Source: Pandoraea anapnoica (GTDB lineage Bacteria; Pseudomonadota; Gammaproteobacteria; Burkholderiales; Burkholderiaceae). Taken from it: a stretch of 64,000 nucleotides of DNA. The position numbers and the translations under genes were made by a program. Below the pieces are notes generated by a model that was not told the DNA's origin, searched no databases, and saw nothing but the letters and a program-made list of their open reading frames with translations. Below, one piece after another: positions 16,364 to 26,198 of this stretch (position 1 is the first letter of the stretch; the number at the start of each line of letters is the position of its first letter). Location: contig NZ_CABPSP010000010.1 of assembly GCF_902459765.1 (NCBI RefSeq), forward strand, positions 1-64,000, written 5' to 3'.

Positions 16364-17440
16364 CTAGAAGAAGGTGCGAATGCCGGTCGCTACGGCAAAT
16401 TGGTGATTCGTCGTCGATGGCGTGAGTGGGAATAGCACTGCAGACTGGGTAGGGCCGGAAGCGGTCGCCAGACTCACGCCCACATAGATGTCTGTGCGCT
16501 TCGACAGAAACTTGTCCAGAAACAGGCTGTAGTTCGAGAGTCGTCCAGAACCCAGTGCGTCACGCCCGTATCCCAGCGTCAATTTGAGATCCGGTTCGAT
16601 GTCGTAGATCACGTCAACCGTCGCGCTTCGAATCGACTCGTATTTCCCGAAGCCCGCAAATGCCACGTCGGTGAAGCTCATCCCGACTGTCCACTTGTCG
16701 AAGATCTTGTACGAAGCGCCCGCGCCATAGATGTTCTGCGAATCGACGGCGAAGGATCGGTAGGGGGTGACTGTCTGCCCGAGGAACGACTTCATCCCGG
16801 CGAGCGTCGGCGTAAAGTTCACGCCGTTGATCTTGGTCGCCGCGATGGCGGCTCGCAGCTGCTCGCCCGCATACGAGACAGCGAAGCTCAGCCCCCGGCC
16901 GCGGTTATAGGTATCGGATGCACCGCCCGGCATCGCATACAAGCCGGAGAAGGTGAAGCCCGCCACCGTCGGCGAGCGATAGGAGATTGCGTTGTTCAGG
17001 TAGCCACCGGCCATGTGATCCGCATTTGCGGGCGTTTGGGAAAACGTGGCATTGAAGCCCGGCGAATTGGTCAGCAGCAGTACCGAAAAGTCGTTGTGGT
17101 GGCCGAACGTCAGCGTGCCGTATTGCTCCTTGGACAGCCCGACCCACGCGCTACGACTGAAGAAAGTGTCTGCCCTGAACTGCTTGCCGTTCGATAGGTT
17201 GAAGTAACTCGCGAGATCGAACACTGCCTTCAAACCGCCGCCGAGATCCTCGGTTCCCCGAATGCCGAATACGGTGTTCCAGTGAAAGCTGTCCAGCATC
17301 TGCACGACGCTGCCGCCGCCAGCGTTGTTCGCGTAAACCATGGCTTCGTCGATCGCGCCATACAGCGTGACGTTCGACTGCGCAATCGCTTGCGTCGACA
17401 TTAGGAACAATGCAACGAGGCATACCGCATTTCTTCTCAT
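16364..17440 (-). CDS. Gram-negative outer-membrane porin
   Basis: A 358-residue porin of the Burkholderiales OmpC-like family. It has a signal peptide (MRRNAVCLVALFLMSTQAIAQ, cleaved after AIA) and begins SNVTLYGAIDE, the family hallmark. Further markers are FGIRGTEDLGGGLKAVF, RSAWVGLSKEQYGTLTFG and a C-terminal Phe (IRTFF) for outer-membrane insertion. GGAGA precedes the ATG at 17440. Next to the MFS gene and on the same strand, it probably admits the cluster's substrate through the outer membrane. Confidence 0.9.
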   Translation of the reverse strand: MRRNAVCLVALFLMSTQAIAQSNVTLYGAIDEAMVYANNAGGGSVVQMLDSFHWNTVFGIRGTEDLGGGLKAVFDLASYFNLSNGKQFRADTFFSRSAWVGLSKEQYGTLTFGHHNDFSVLLLTNSPGFNATFSQTPANADHMAGGYLNNAISYRSPTVAGFTFSGLYAMPGGASDTYNRGRGLSFAVSYAGEQLRAAIAATKINGVNFTPTLAGMKSFLGQTVTPYRSFAVDSQNIYGAGASYKIFDKWTVGMSFTDVAFAGFGKYESIRSATVDVIYDIEPDLKLTLGYGRDALGSGRLSNYSLFLDKFLSKRTDIYVGVSLATASGPTQSAVLFPLTPSTTNHQFAVATGIRTFF

Positions 17441-17613
17441 CCGGGTCTCCAATCCATGTGCGTGCGCTCCCGGTTCGTCGACCGGTGGTGGGAAGGTAGG
17501 CAGCCATTTTTTTTCCGACAATCGAAAAAATCGACACGCATACCCTACGCAAACTCATGCACGCGTCGAGTGCGCTTGGGCACTGACGGTGTGGATGGAG
17601 GCTTTGCATGGAA

Positions 17614-17649
17614 AACGGCCCCGGAAGTGAAGGCACTTCCGGGGCCGTT
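17614..17649 (-). terminator. Rho-independent terminator of the amidase operon
   Basis: A perfect 16-bp inverted repeat (AACGGCCCCGGAAGTG and complement) around the loop AAGG. Read on the minus strand it ends in TTTTC, which places it as the terminator of the fmdB/formamidase operon. Confidence 0.8.
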
Positions 17650-17693
17650 GGTTTGTACCGGCTCGAACGCCGACGACGCGTACGGCAGACGTC

Positions 17694-18044
17694 TTAATGA
17701 CTAATCATCCATGGTCTGCCGGACGGTCGTTTGAGGCTCGATGCGCTTTCGTTGCCTGTTGTCGCTAAAGAGACTTTTCCGGAACCGCCCGAGCAACAAC
17801 TACACCCCGCCCGATGCCGCGGCGTCGCCCCATCCCCGGACTGCCTCGGTGCGTTCGCAGCGCGTTCATTCGTCGCATGCGCCGTCCGGCTCGCATTCCC
17901 CATCAACGCCAGCGCTGGTGCAGTGATGACTCTCGCTCCCTCTCCACCACACTCAGGGCAATGACACGGGGCGTCGCGATCTGCAATCCGTCGCATCACC
18001 GCAAACGTCCCGCAGCTCCCACATTCGAAGTCGTATATCGGCAT
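17694..18044 (-). CDS. fmdB: FmdB-like zinc-ribbon protein
   Basis: A 116-residue protein starting MPIYDFECGSCG, the FmdB family signature, with paired CxxC motifs (CGSCG and CPECGG) forming a zinc ribbon. A low-complexity middle and a second Cys cluster (GCSCCSGG) follow. In Methylophilus FmdB was proposed to regulate the amide-porin and formamidase genes. Here it lies 25 bases downstream of the formamidase gene in one operon. The start at 18044 is set by the family N-terminus. Confidence 0.85.
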   Translation of the reverse strand: MPIYDFECGSCGTFAVMRRIADRDAPCHCPECGGEGARVITAPALALMGNASRTAHATNERAANAPRQSGDGATPRHRAGCSCCSGGSGKVSLATTGNESASSLKRPSGRPWMISH

Positions 18045-18069
18045 TGCTATCTCCGTCACGTTCGACGTA

Positions 18070-19308
18070 TCAGGACTTCGCCAAATCCGGCGAACACGGC
18101 ATATCGACCCCGCCCTTCACATGCTTCACCGGGCCATCGGCGTTCGGGCGGATATCGAAGTCGAAGATCTGCGTGGGCAGCCAGAGCGTTGCGCAAGCAT
18201 TCGGAATATCGACCACACCACTGATATGCCCTTGCACCGGCGCGCATCCCAGAATCGAATACGCTTGCGCACCCGAGTAGCCGAACTTCTTCAGATACTC
18301 GATGGCGTTCAGACACGCCTGACGATAGGCGACTGTCACATCCAGATAATGCTGTCCACCGTGTTCGTCGACAGAGATGCCTTCAAAGATCAGGTAGTCG
18401 TTATACGTCGGCGTGATCGGACTCGGCTGGAACACTGGATTGCGAATGCCGTACTTCTGCATCCCGCCCTTGATGACGTTCACGCGCATGTGCACCCAGC
18501 CAGCCATTTCAATCGCGCCGCAGAACGTGATCTCTCCGTCGCCCTGACTGAAGTGAAGGTCGCCAACAGACAGCCCTGCCCCGTCCACATACACCGGGAA
18601 GAAAATCTTCGAGCCACGCGATAAGTCTTTGATGTCGCAGTTGCCACCATGTTCGCGCGGCGGTACTGTCCGCGCACCGGATGCCGCCGCTTTCTCCTTC
18701 GCCGCTCCCGACAATTTCCCCATGTGCGCGGTCGCAGCAAACGGCGGGTTCGCGAGCGGCGGCACCCGCTGCGGTTCCTTTGCGATCAGACCCGTCTCAC
18801 GCGCATTCCACGTTTCAAGCAACTTCGGATCCGGCAAACAACCGATCAATCCCGGGTGAATCAGCCCCGCGAAATTAACACCCGGAATGTGGCGCGAACT
18901 CGTATATAGCCCGTGAAAGTCCCAGATCGATTTCTGTGCGTGCGGATAGTGATCCGTCAGAAATCCGCCACCGTTTGTCTTCGAGAAGAAACCGTTGAAT
19001 CCCCACTGACTGTCCGCTTTCGCGCCGATATCCAACAGATCCACCACGAGCAGGTCGCCGGGTTCCGCGCCTTTAACCCCGACGGGACCCGACAAGAAAT
19101 GGACGATGGAAAGATCGATGTCGCGAACGTCGTCCGCGCTGTCATTGTTCTTGATGAAGCCGCCGGTCCAGTCGTAGGTTTCGAGAATGAAGTCGTCGCC
19201 GGGTTTGACCCAGCAGGCCATTGGAATGTCCGGATGCCAACGGTTGTGGACTTGCTCGTTTTCGTAGGCGGATTGGTTCAGGTCGACCTTGATGAGAGTT
19301 TCTGCCAT
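18070..19308 (-). CDS. fmdA: Formamidase/acetamidase
   Basis: A 412-residue enzyme of the FmdA_AmdA family, which hydrolyses formamide or acetamide to ammonia and the acid. It begins MAETLIKVDLNQSAYENEQVHNRW, has GDDFILETYDWTGG, GDLLVVDLLDIG and LSVGDLHFSQGDGE, all characteristic. Length fits Methylophilus FmdA. AGGAG precedes the ATG at 19308. It forms an operon with fmdB and is divergent from NADP-glutamate dehydrogenase, a natural partner for ammonia assimilation. Whether it belongs functionally to the neighbouring aromatic pathway is unknown. Confidence 0.92.
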   Translation of the reverse strand: MAETLIKVDLNQSAYENEQVHNRWHPDIPMACWVKPGDDFILETYDWTGGFIKNNDSADDVRDIDLSIVHFLSGPVGVKGAEPGDLLVVDLLDIGAKADSQWGFNGFFSKTNGGGFLTDHYPHAQKSIWDFHGLYTSSRHIPGVNFAGLIHPGLIGCLPDPKLLETWNARETGLIAKEPQRVPPLANPPFAATAHMGKLSGAAKEKAAASGARTVPPREHGGNCDIKDLSRGSKIFFPVYVDGAGLSVGDLHFSQGDGEITFCGAIEMAGWVHMRVNVIKGGMQKYGIRNPVFQPSPITPTYNDYLIFEGISVDEHGGQHYLDVTVAYRQACLNAIEYLKKFGYSGAQAYSILGCAPVQGHISGVVDIPNACATLWLPTQIFDFDIRPNADGPVKHVKGGVDMPCSPDLAKS

Positions 19309-19638
19309 TGCGCTCGCTCCTGGTAATGGGCCAGTGGGGGACACCAGCGATCAAACAGACGCCTGATGGCGTCGGATTCACACAGAGAGATATTCGAGAA
19401 CTGCGGACATCAACAACACAGCCAAAGCACTGATGCGAAGAAGGGACGTGAAGAATCGATGTATGGAGTCAATTAGGTAAATCGCTGTCAATCAGCACAA
19501 TTACTTTGCACTGCATCGAATCACAGCACAAACCACCGTATTTCCCCTGATTTTTTTGTTTTCCGATCATATCGCGATCCTAATTGGTGCAAAATACTTT
19601 CTCTGCACAAGAATAAGCACCATCGATGGGCATCCGAG
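19309..19638. promoter_or_regulatory. Divergent promoter region between fmdA and gdhA
   Basis: About 330 bases without a gene and richer in A+T than the flanks. It must hold promoters for both genes. I see TGCAC-containing repeats (TTTGCACTGCAT, TCTGCACAAG and GGTGCAAAAT) but no clean sigma-54 or NtrC site. Confidence 0.5.
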
Positions 19639-20982
19639 ATGAAATATCAATCACTTGACGATTTTTTGCGCTCCACCGCCGAGCGCAACCCCGGCCAACC
19701 GGAATTCCTGCAAGCTGTCACGGAGGTGATGGAAAGCCTTTGGCCGTTCATATCGCAACATCCAAAATACGCCGAGCACGGTCTGCTGGACCGTCTGGTC
19801 GAGCCGGAGCGCACTGTCATGTTCCGCGTCTCGTGGGTCGACGATCATGGCGACGTGCAGGTCAATCGCGGCTATCGCATTCAGCACAGCTCCGCCATAG
19901 GTCCGTACAAAGGCGGGCTGCGGTTCCACCCGTCCGTCAATCTCTCGATCCTGAAATTCCTCGCCTTTGAGCAGACCTTCAAGAACGCCCTCACAACCCT
20001 GCCGATGGGCGGCGGCAAAGGCGGCTCCGACTTCGACCCGAAGGGCAAGAGCCCCGGCGAAGTCATGCGGTTCTGTCAGGCATTCGTCACCGAACTCTTC
20101 CGTCATGTCGGCAGCGATACCGACGTGCCTGCGGGCGACATCGGTGTCGGCGGTCGGGAGGTCGGCTTCATGGCGGGCATGATGAAGAAGCTTTCGAACC
20201 GCGCCGATTGCGTCTTTACCGGCAAGGGGTTGTCCTTCGGCGGCTCGCTGATTCGGCCCGAGGCCACCGGCTACGGCACGGTGTACTTCGCAGAAGAAAT
20301 GCTCAAGCAGACTGGGCGCAGCTTCGAGGGCTTGCGCGTAAGCGTCTCCGGCTCTGGCAACGTCGCACAGTACGCCGTGGAGAAGGCGATGGCGCTCGGC
20401 GCGAAGGTTGTCACCGTGTCGGATTCGAGCGGCACCGTCGTGGACGAAGACGGCTTCACCAGCGAGAAGCTCGCCGAACTGATGGACGTGAAGAACCATC
20501 ACTACGGACGTGTGAGCGACTACGCCAAACGCACGGGCATCAAGTTCCTCGCAGGCGAGCGCCCGTGGCACATTCCGGTCGACGTCGCGCTGCCCTGCGC
20601 CACGCAGAACGAACTCAACGCCGACGACGCCGAAACGCTCATCGGGAACGGCGTGATCTGCGTCGCGGAAGGCGCCAACATGCCGTCGACGAACGAAGCT
20701 GCGAAGCGCTTCGAGAGCCGCGGAATTCTGTATGCGCCGGGCAAGGCCAGCAATGCCGGTGGGGTCGCGACGTCAGGGCTTGAGATGAGCCAGAACGCCA
20801 TGCGTATCTCGTGGCCACGCGAGGAAGTCGATGCGCGTCTGCACGACATCATGCGAAGCATCCACGAAGTCTGCCTGCACCACGGCCGTCGTGCCGATGG
20901 CTCGGTGAGCTACGTCAACGGCGCCAACGTCGCTGGCTTCGTGAAGGTCGCCGACGCTATGCTGGCGCAAGGCGTGATCTGA
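19639..20982 (+). CDS. gdhA: NADP-specific glutamate dehydrogenase
   Basis: A 447-residue enzyme, the exact length of Escherichia coli GdhA. It makes glutamate from 2-oxoglutarate and ammonia with NADPH. Typical motifs are RIQHSSAIGPYKGGLRFHP, LPMGGGKGGSDFDPKGKS with the catalytic Lys, PAGDIGVGGREVGFM and the Rossmann segment VSGSGNVAQYAVEK. The C-terminus retains KASNAGGVATSGLEMSQN. Divergent to formamidase, so the two may be co-regulated by nitrogen. Confidence 0.96.
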   Translation: MKYQSLDDFLRSTAERNPGQPEFLQAVTEVMESLWPFISQHPKYAEHGLLDRLVEPERTVMFRVSWVDDHGDVQVNRGYRIQHSSAIGPYKGGLRFHPSVNLSILKFLAFEQTFKNALTTLPMGGGKGGSDFDPKGKSPGEVMRFCQAFVTELFRHVGSDTDVPAGDIGVGGREVGFMAGMMKKLSNRADCVFTGKGLSFGGSLIRPEATGYGTVYFAEEMLKQTGRSFEGLRVSVSGSGNVAQYAVEKAMALGAKVVTVSDSSGTVVDEDGFTSEKLAELMDVKNHHYGRVSDYAKRTGIKFLAGERPWHIPVDVALPCATQNELNADDAETLIGNGVICVAEGANMPSTNEAAKRFESRGILYAPGKASNAGGVATSGLEMSQNAMRISWPREEVDARLHDIMRSIHEVCLHHGRRADGSVSYVNGANVAGFVKVADAMLAQGVI

Positions 20983-21009
20983 TCGGGACGTTCGTATCGC
21001 AACAAAAGA

Positions 21010-21033
21010 AGCGCTGTCCCAAATGGCAGCGCT
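21010..21033 (+). terminator. Probable terminator of gdhA
   Basis: A hairpin with arms AGCGCTG and CAGCGCT extended by two G-C pairs across a bulged T, loop AAAT region, followed by CTCTCGTTTCC. It lies 27 bases after the gdhA stop. Confidence 0.55.
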
Positions 21034-21203
21034 CTCTCGTTTCCTAAGGATGTGGCGTATCGAAAGCGAGTAACATACGCGATATCCCTTCCTTTCGGCC
21101 GGAGTCCATCAGAATGAACAAGTAATGCCGGATGCGTTTTTGCATCACGCCCTCTCGCTACCTGTTACGCGAGCGCATTGCTTTTTGTTTTGATGAAAAC
21201 ACC

Positions 21204-22007
21204 ATGCCCGAATCAAACCCCCAATTCCCTGATGTCGTAGAACACAACCGCGCCGCCTGGGATCGCCAGTCGGCGAAACAATGCGAATGGTCGCGTCCCG
21301 TGAGTGCCGACGTTATCGCAGCGGCGCGCAAGGGTGCCTGGCGTGTGCATCTCACGCCGTCGCCGCTGCCTGCCGGTTGGTTGCCGGATGACGTTCGCGG
21401 TCTTCGCGTGCTGTGCCTCGCATCCGGCGGTGGTCAGCAAGCGCCGGTGCTTAGCGCGGCGGGCGCGGACGTCACCGTGCTGGACGTCTCCTGCGCGCAA
21501 CTCGCCCAAGACGACATGGTCGCGCAACGCGATGGCCTGACGCTCACGACGCTGCAAGGCGACATGCGCGATCTTTCGATGTTCGAAGACGCCTCATTCG
21601 ACATCATCTTCCATCCGGTATCGAATCAATACGTCCCGGATATTCGCCCTGTCTGGCGTGAATGCTTCCGCGTACTTCGCCCGGGCGGTCGACTGCTCAG
21701 CAGCTTCTTTAATCCGGTGGTCTTCGTCGCCGACCGAAATCCCGAGGACGCGAAGCAAGGCATCATTCGCCCGCGCTTCAAAGTGCCGTATTCGGACGTC
21801 CGCGATCTGACACGCGACGAACTCGCCGCAAGGCAAGCCGCTGGCGACGCGGTCGTCTTCGGTCACAGCCTCAGCGAGCAGATCGCCGGACAACTCGAAG
21901 CGGGATTTTTACTGAAAGGCTTTCTGGAAGACGAGCAGCCGAATCCGCGTTTTGTCATCGACCGGTTCATGCCGACATTCATCGCGACCTACGCCACGAA
22001 GCTCTGA
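21204..22007 (+). CDS. Class I SAM-dependent methyltransferase
   Basis: A 267-residue methyltransferase. The SAM motif I is VLCLASGGGQQAPVLSAAGADVTVLDVS, with GDMRDLSMFEDASFDIIFHPVSNQYV as later motifs and ECFRVLRPGGRLLSSFFNP as the post-motif strand. The N-terminus (VEHNRAAWDRQS) is typical of this small-molecule methyltransferase group. The start at 21204 is fixed by that N-terminus. Substrate unknown. It is convergent with the AraC gene (17 bases apart). Confidence 0.85.
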   Translation: MPESNPQFPDVVEHNRAAWDRQSAKQCEWSRPVSADVIAAARKGAWRVHLTPSPLPAGWLPDDVRGLRVLCLASGGGQQAPVLSAAGADVTVLDVSCAQLAQDDMVAQRDGLTLTTLQGDMRDLSMFEDASFDIIFHPVSNQYVPDIRPVWRECFRVLRPGGRLLSSFFNPVVFVADRNPEDAKQGIIRPRFKVPYSDVRDLTRDELAARQAAGDAVVFGHSLSEQIAGQLEAGFLLKGFLEDEQPNPRFVIDRFMPTFIATYATKL

Positions 22008-22024
22008 CGTGGATTCGCCCCACA

Positions 22025-22858
22025 TCACCCCAGCACCGGTATCCAGATCTCCAGCGTTCCCGTGCCGGTGACAGGGTCGAAATCGGCGCTGTAGCGCTCG
22101 AAGTCGGGCGCGTCGGCGGCTTGCAGACCCGACTGCGGCAGCCATTGATGCCAGATCGTGTAGACGGTCTTGTGAATCGTGGAGATGTGCGTCTTGTGTT
22201 CGAACACGGCGAAGCGTACCGACGGAATCTCCACCCAGCGGAACGACGCGGGCAAGCGATCACGACGCGTCACTTCCACCCCGGCGATGTATTCGAATCC
22301 ACCGTCGCCATCGGGGTTGCAGCACACGCCGTACGTCACATCGCTTACCTGATCCGGCACGTGGCCGATATGAGGACCGAAGGCCTGCCAAAGCGCGGGA
22401 ATGCCCTCGTTGGTGGCGAATGTAAACCGGTCGCTCATGCCCGCAATCAACATGGGCGCGGGCGTCTCAAAGCGCGGCGCGGGCAAGGTAACGAACTCAA
22501 TTTCTTTCATACGAAGGGGCTCCACGAGTCTCAAACCATCAAGGTGACGACGCGCGCGCAACTGCTCGGGCGTGATGCCGAAAGCGTCGGAGAACGCGCG
22601 TGTGAACGCCTCGTGAGAGCCATAACCGGCATCCAGCGCTACGCCAAGGATCTCCGGCGCACCGTCGACCAGCGCGTACGCCGCACGAGTCAGACGACGG
22701 GCGCGCATATATCGCATCACCGGCCATCCGGTCGTGACGGAGAACAGACGTGAGAGCGAGAAGCGAGTCATCTCGCTTGCGTCGGCGATGTGATCGAGCG
22801 TCAGCGCGTCACCCAACCGGACTTCGATAAACCAGAGTGCTTTGGCAACCGGATGCAT
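22025..22858 (-). CDS. AraC-family regulator with GyrI-like domain
   Basis: A 277-residue regulator. Two helix-turn-helix motifs of the AraC type occupy residues 1-105 (LTLDHIADASEMTRFSLSRLF and ILGVALDAGYGSHEAFTRAF). A C-terminal GyrI/SOUL-like ligand domain follows, from about residue 118 to the end (EFVTLPAPRFETP to GTLEIWIPVLG). Rob, SoxS-like and BmrR-type proteins share this layout and usually sense small amphipathic molecules. Its target is not evident; the methyltransferase next door is convergent, not divergent. Confidence 0.87.
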   Translation of the reverse strand: MHPVAKALWFIEVRLGDALTLDHIADASEMTRFSLSRLFSVTTGWPVMRYMRARRLTRAAYALVDGAPEILGVALDAGYGSHEAFTRAFSDAFGITPEQLRARRHLDGLRLVEPLRMKEIEFVTLPAPRFETPAPMLIAGMSDRFTFATNEGIPALWQAFGPHIGHVPDQVSDVTYGVCCNPDGDGGFEYIAGVEVTRRDRLPASFRWVEIPSVRFAVFEHKTHISTIHKTVYTIWHQWLPQSGLQAADAPDFERYSADFDPVTGTGTLEIWIPVLG

Positions 22859-22934
22859 GGCATTTCCGAGAACGTGTCGGCGTGACTATAGGGCAACGCT
22901 GCGATGGCCATTTGATCGTTCTTGCGTGCCACGC

Positions 22935-24947
22935 TCATTCACCTGCTTTCATCAATCGCCAGAACGTCGTGCGGCCGATGCCCAGCGCGCGGGCGGCTGC
23001 GGCGCGATTGCCTCCAGCGGCTTGCAAGGCGGCAAGTGCGGCCTCGCGCGTGACGGTTTCACGTGCGGCAGCGTCCGCCGATGTCGACGCCAGCGATTGG
23101 CCATCGCCCCCGCGTTTCTGCGTACCCAGTCGCGCCAACTCCGGAAGCACCTCGTGAAGCGTCTGCGCATGACGCGCGACGTCGGTATCGAGATAGATGG
23201 CCGCACGGGCCAGCAGATTCTCCAGTTCGCGCACGTTGCCCGGCCAGTCATAACGATCGAACAGCGGCGCGAGCACGTCGAGAATGAGCTTCGATGCCCG
23301 TGCGTCCAATCCGTAATGCGCGGCGTTTCGCGCGAGCAATGTCTGAGCGAGCAGACGAATGTCGTCGCGACGCTCCCGCAGTGCAGGCAAGGTCACTTGC
23401 AGAAGATTCAGACGGAAGTAGAGATCGGCACGGAAGCGCCCCTCGGCGACGAGCGCGTTGAGATCGCGATGCGTGGCGGCGATCACACGGACGTCCACCG
23501 GCACCGGACGCCCCGACCCCAGCCGCATCACCTCACGTTCCTGCAATACGCGCAGCAGTCGGCTTTGCATTGCCGCAGGCATCTCGCCGATCTCATCGAG
23601 GAAGATAGTCCCCGTGTGCGCGATCTCGAACAGCCCGGCCTTGCCCCCGCGGCGCGCTCCCGTGAACGCCCCTTCGTCGTGCCCGAACAACTCGCTCTCG
23701 ATCAGTCCCTCCGGTAACGCCGCACAGTTGAAGGCGACGAACGGATTGCCGCGTCGCGCGCTTGCGTTATGAATCCCCTGCGCCACCAGTTCCTTCCCGG
23801 TGCCGCTCTCGCCCGTCAGCAGCACGGTCGCGTCGTGCGCGGCCCCCGCGCGGGCGAGACGTCGCACCTTCTCGATTTGCGGCGAGTTGCCGACCAGTTC
23901 GGCAAGCTCGTGCTTCGCCACGAGATGCTTCGGGCGCTGCGTCGTGCGAAGCGACCTGTCGATGCGCTGCGCCATCTGTGCGTCCTGCACCGTGACCACC
24001 GCCCCCGAGCGCATGCCGTGCTCGTAGATCGGCACGCAACTCGTGATGAACGCACGCCCGTCGATATGCGCCAGCCGCTCCTCGACGGCAACGCCATCGT
24101 CCGACAACTCGCGAAGGAGCGGTCCGAGCTTGCGCGTGAGTTCGAACTGGCGCGCGCCGTGCGTGGCGACCCGCTCGGCGTCGACGCCCAGCAGCGTGAA
24201 CATCGCCGGATTCACCGCTTCGAGCTGACCGTTGTCGTCGAATGCTGCGACGCCGTCGCGCATGTGCGCCACGATGGTGTTCAGACGCATGCGTTTCGAT
24301 TCTTTCTCGCGGCTCACGCGCGCGAGTTCCACCGAGCGCTCGAAGGCTTCCTCCACCGCGCCGAGCGAGTAGAGGAAGACGTGCTCAAGCCCGGCCTCCT
24401 GCGCGAAGTCGCACGCCATGCCGGGGCCGATGATGACCCTGCAGCCCTGCGCGGCGAGCGTGTCGACGGCGTCCTGCACCTCGTCGACGGAGCGATACGC
24501 ACGCTGACGAATCTGGATCTTGAGCAACTGCCCGAGGTCATCCAGTTCGCGCGAGACGGTCTCGTGCAGCACAAGGCCGAGCGGCTGGTCGGGCCAGGTC
24601 GTCGTCGCACGCGTGATGGCACTGAGTACGTCGAAGCCGTTGACCTTGACCGTCACGACCGGCACGGAGAGGTTCTCGCGAAGATACGCGCCGTTCGACC
24701 CGGCGGCGAGCACCACGTCGACCGCCCCCGACTCCACATACGATTGCAACGCTGTGACCGCCGCGCCATAGCCTTCACGCACGGAATAAAAACGTGCGCG
24801 GTCGGTGTAACGCGGCGCGACCGTCTCGCAAAGAGTTTGCAAGCGGCTGATGCTCACGAGCGCGATGCCCGGGCGACGGGAACGAGGATCGAGCGGCGCG
24901 GGCGCGACGTGGTGCGGCGGCACCGCACCGGAATGGCTGGGGGTCAT
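22935..24947 (-). CDS. PrpR-like sigma-54-dependent activator
   Basis: A 670-residue activator. The N-terminal PrpR_N domain spans about 25-210, a PAS-like segment 225-325, the AAA+ domain 350-590 with Walker A GESGTGKE (379-386) and the sigma-54 contact loop GAFTGA (426-431). A Fis-type helix-turn-helix closes the protein ([16 protein letters not shown]). PrpR proteins sense 2-methylcitrate or related acids. It is divergent to a lyase gene that has a sigma-54 promoter, so it almost surely activates it. Start 24947 has GGAG 8 bases upstream; an ATG at 24992 is less well placed. Confidence 0.9.
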   Translation of the reverse strand: MTPSHSGAVPPHHVAPAPLDPRSRRPGIALVSISRLQTLCETVAPRYTDRARFYSVREGYGAAVTALQSYVESGAVDVVLAAGSNGAYLRENLSVPVVTVKVNGFDVLSAITRATTTWPDQPLGLVLHETVSRELDDLGQLLKIQIRQRAYRSVDEVQDAVDTLAAQGCRVIIGPGMACDFAQEAGLEHVFLYSLGAVEEAFERSVELARVSREKESKRMRLNTIVAHMRDGVAAFDDNGQLEAVNPAMFTLLGVDAERVATHGARQFELTRKLGPLLRELSDDGVAVEERLAHIDGRAFITSCVPIYEHGMRSGAVVTVQDAQMAQRIDRSLRTTQRPKHLVAKHELAELVGNSPQIEKVRRLARAGAAHDATVLLTGESGTGKELVAQGIHNASARRGNPFVAFNCAALPEGLIESELFGHDEGAFTGARRGGKAGLFEIAHTGTIFLDEIGEMPAAMQSRLLRVLQEREVMRLGSGRPVPVDVRVIAATHRDLNALVAEGRFRADLYFRLNLLQVTLPALRERRDDIRLLAQTLLARNAAHYGLDARASKLILDVLAPLFDRYDWPGNVRELENLLARAAIYLDTDVARHAQTLHEVLPELARLGTQKRGGDGQSLASTSADAAARETVTREAALAALQAAGGNRAAAARALGIGRTTFWRLMKAGE

Positions 24948-24980
24948 GGCGTTGTCTCCGAACTGCTCTGACGGCTTGAT

Positions 24981-25013
24981 GGAACGTTTCATTGGTGTTT
25001 CATGAAACGTTCC
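24981..25013. promoter_or_regulatory. Inverted repeat, probable PrpR-like activator site
   Basis: A 12-bp perfect inverted repeat (GGAACGTTTCAT and complement) separated by 9 bases. A second palindrome, GTTTCATGAAAC, is nested at 24998-25009. It lies 105 bases upstream of the -24 element at 25118, the distance expected for an enhancer site of a sigma-54 activator. Confidence 0.7.
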
Positions 25014-25117
25014 AAATTCTGTTCGCCGATTTTGCCACATCCGCAGAAAACGGAATGTCCAGCACAAGTCGCTGATTCAATGGTGGAATTTTCGGCATTC
25101 TCAAGTGACGTCGCGGC

Positions 25118-25132
25118 TGGCACGCAGATTGC
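25118..25132 (+). promoter_or_regulatory. Sigma-54 (-24/-12) promoter
   Basis: TGGCACGCAGATTGC matches the -24/-12 consensus (TGGCAC, N5, TTGC) with the exact 10-base gap between GG and GC. It is 45 bases before the lyase start and in the right orientation. Confidence 0.88.
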
Positions 25133-25177
25133 GAACGGTCTCTCCATTTACCGATAGCTCACACGGAGACCGTCATC

Positions 25178-26059
25178 ATGACTACCGCGACCACACAACG
25201 CCGCGCCGAATTCCGCCGTAAGGTCGAAGCCCGCCAGGGCCTGCTCGTGCCCGGCGCTTTCAATGCCCTCTCGGCACGCGTCATCGAAGACGCGGGTTTC
25301 GAAGCGCTTTATCTGACCGGTGCGGGCGTCACCAACATGTCGCTCGGTCTGCCCGATCTGGCATTCGTCGGACTGGCCGAGATGGCTGAGCACACGGCGC
25401 GTGTGCGCGACGCCGTGTCGCTGCCGATCATCGTCGATGCCGACACCGGCTTCGGCAACGCGCTGAACGTGCGTCACACGGTGCGCGTGCTGGAGCGCAG
25501 CGGTGCGGACGCCATCCAGTTCGAAGATCAGGTGCTGCCCAAGAAGTGCGGCCATTTCAACGGCAAGGCGGTGATCTCCGCCGACGAGATGGTGGGTAAG
25601 ATCCGTGCCGCCGTCGATGCTCGCGAAGACGGCAACCTGCAAATCATCGCCCGCACGGATGCGGCTGCCGTCGAGGGGATCGAAGCGGCCATCGAGCGCG
25701 GCCGTCGTTTCATCGATGCCGGGGCCGACATCCTCTTCATCGAAGCGACGGAGACGCTGGCTGACATCGAACGTCTGCCCGCACTGTTCGACCGTCCGCA
25801 ACTGATCAACATCGTCATCGGCGGAAAGACGCCGACGCAATCGCAGCCGCGTCTGGCCGAACTGGGCTACGGCATCGTGCTGTACGCGAACGCCGCGCTG
25901 CAAAGCGCCGTACTCGGTATGCAGAAGGCGCTCGGCACGCTGCGCGACAGCGGGCGTCTGGACGAAGATCCGGCGCTGGTGGTGCCGTTCGCAGAGCGTC
26001 AGCGTCTGGTGAACAAGCCGTTCTACGACGCCCTCGACAAAAAGTACGCCGCCGACTGA
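25178..26059 (+). CDS. Isocitrate lyase/PEP mutase superfamily lyase (PrpB/dimethylmalate lyase-like)
   Basis: A 293-residue TIM-barrel enzyme. It has the metal-binding VDADTGFG motif and PKKCGHFNGK, which carries the catalytic Cys of lyases; PEP mutases lack it. Relatives split 2-methylisocitrate, 2,3-dimethylmalate or oxaloacetate to pyruvate plus a second acid. The divergent PrpR-like activator and adjacent acid transporter support catabolism of a branched or substituted dicarboxylic acid. prpC, prpD and acnD are absent, so plain propionate degradation is unlikely. GGAG precedes the ATG. Confidence 0.85.
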   Translation: MTTATTQRRAEFRRKVEARQGLLVPGAFNALSARVIEDAGFEALYLTGAGVTNMSLGLPDLAFVGLAEMAEHTARVRDAVSLPIIVDADTGFGNALNVRHTVRVLERSGADAIQFEDQVLPKKCGHFNGKAVISADEMVGKIRAAVDAREDGNLQIIARTDAAAVEGIEAAIERGRRFIDAGADILFIEATETLADIERLPALFDRPQLINIVIGGKTPTQSQPRLAELGYGIVLYANAALQSAVLGMQKALGTLRDSGRLDEDPALVVPFAERQRLVNKPFYDALDKKYAAD

Positions 26060-26198
26060 CCGGCACCGCTTTCGATATTCGCAAGTAGGTGACGCATCGA
26101 TTTGGGTGCGTCGCCCGTTCTATCCCAAGCCGCACCGCATTGCCGCAATCCCGCATCACTGCAAGACGGCATCAAACAAAAAGTATCGGAGACAGACT

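Noticed and set aside
19560-19625. NtrC or sigma-54 sites before gdhA (TTGGTGCA half-site).
   Set aside because: Only one half matches; the other half and the -24/-12 spacing are absent.
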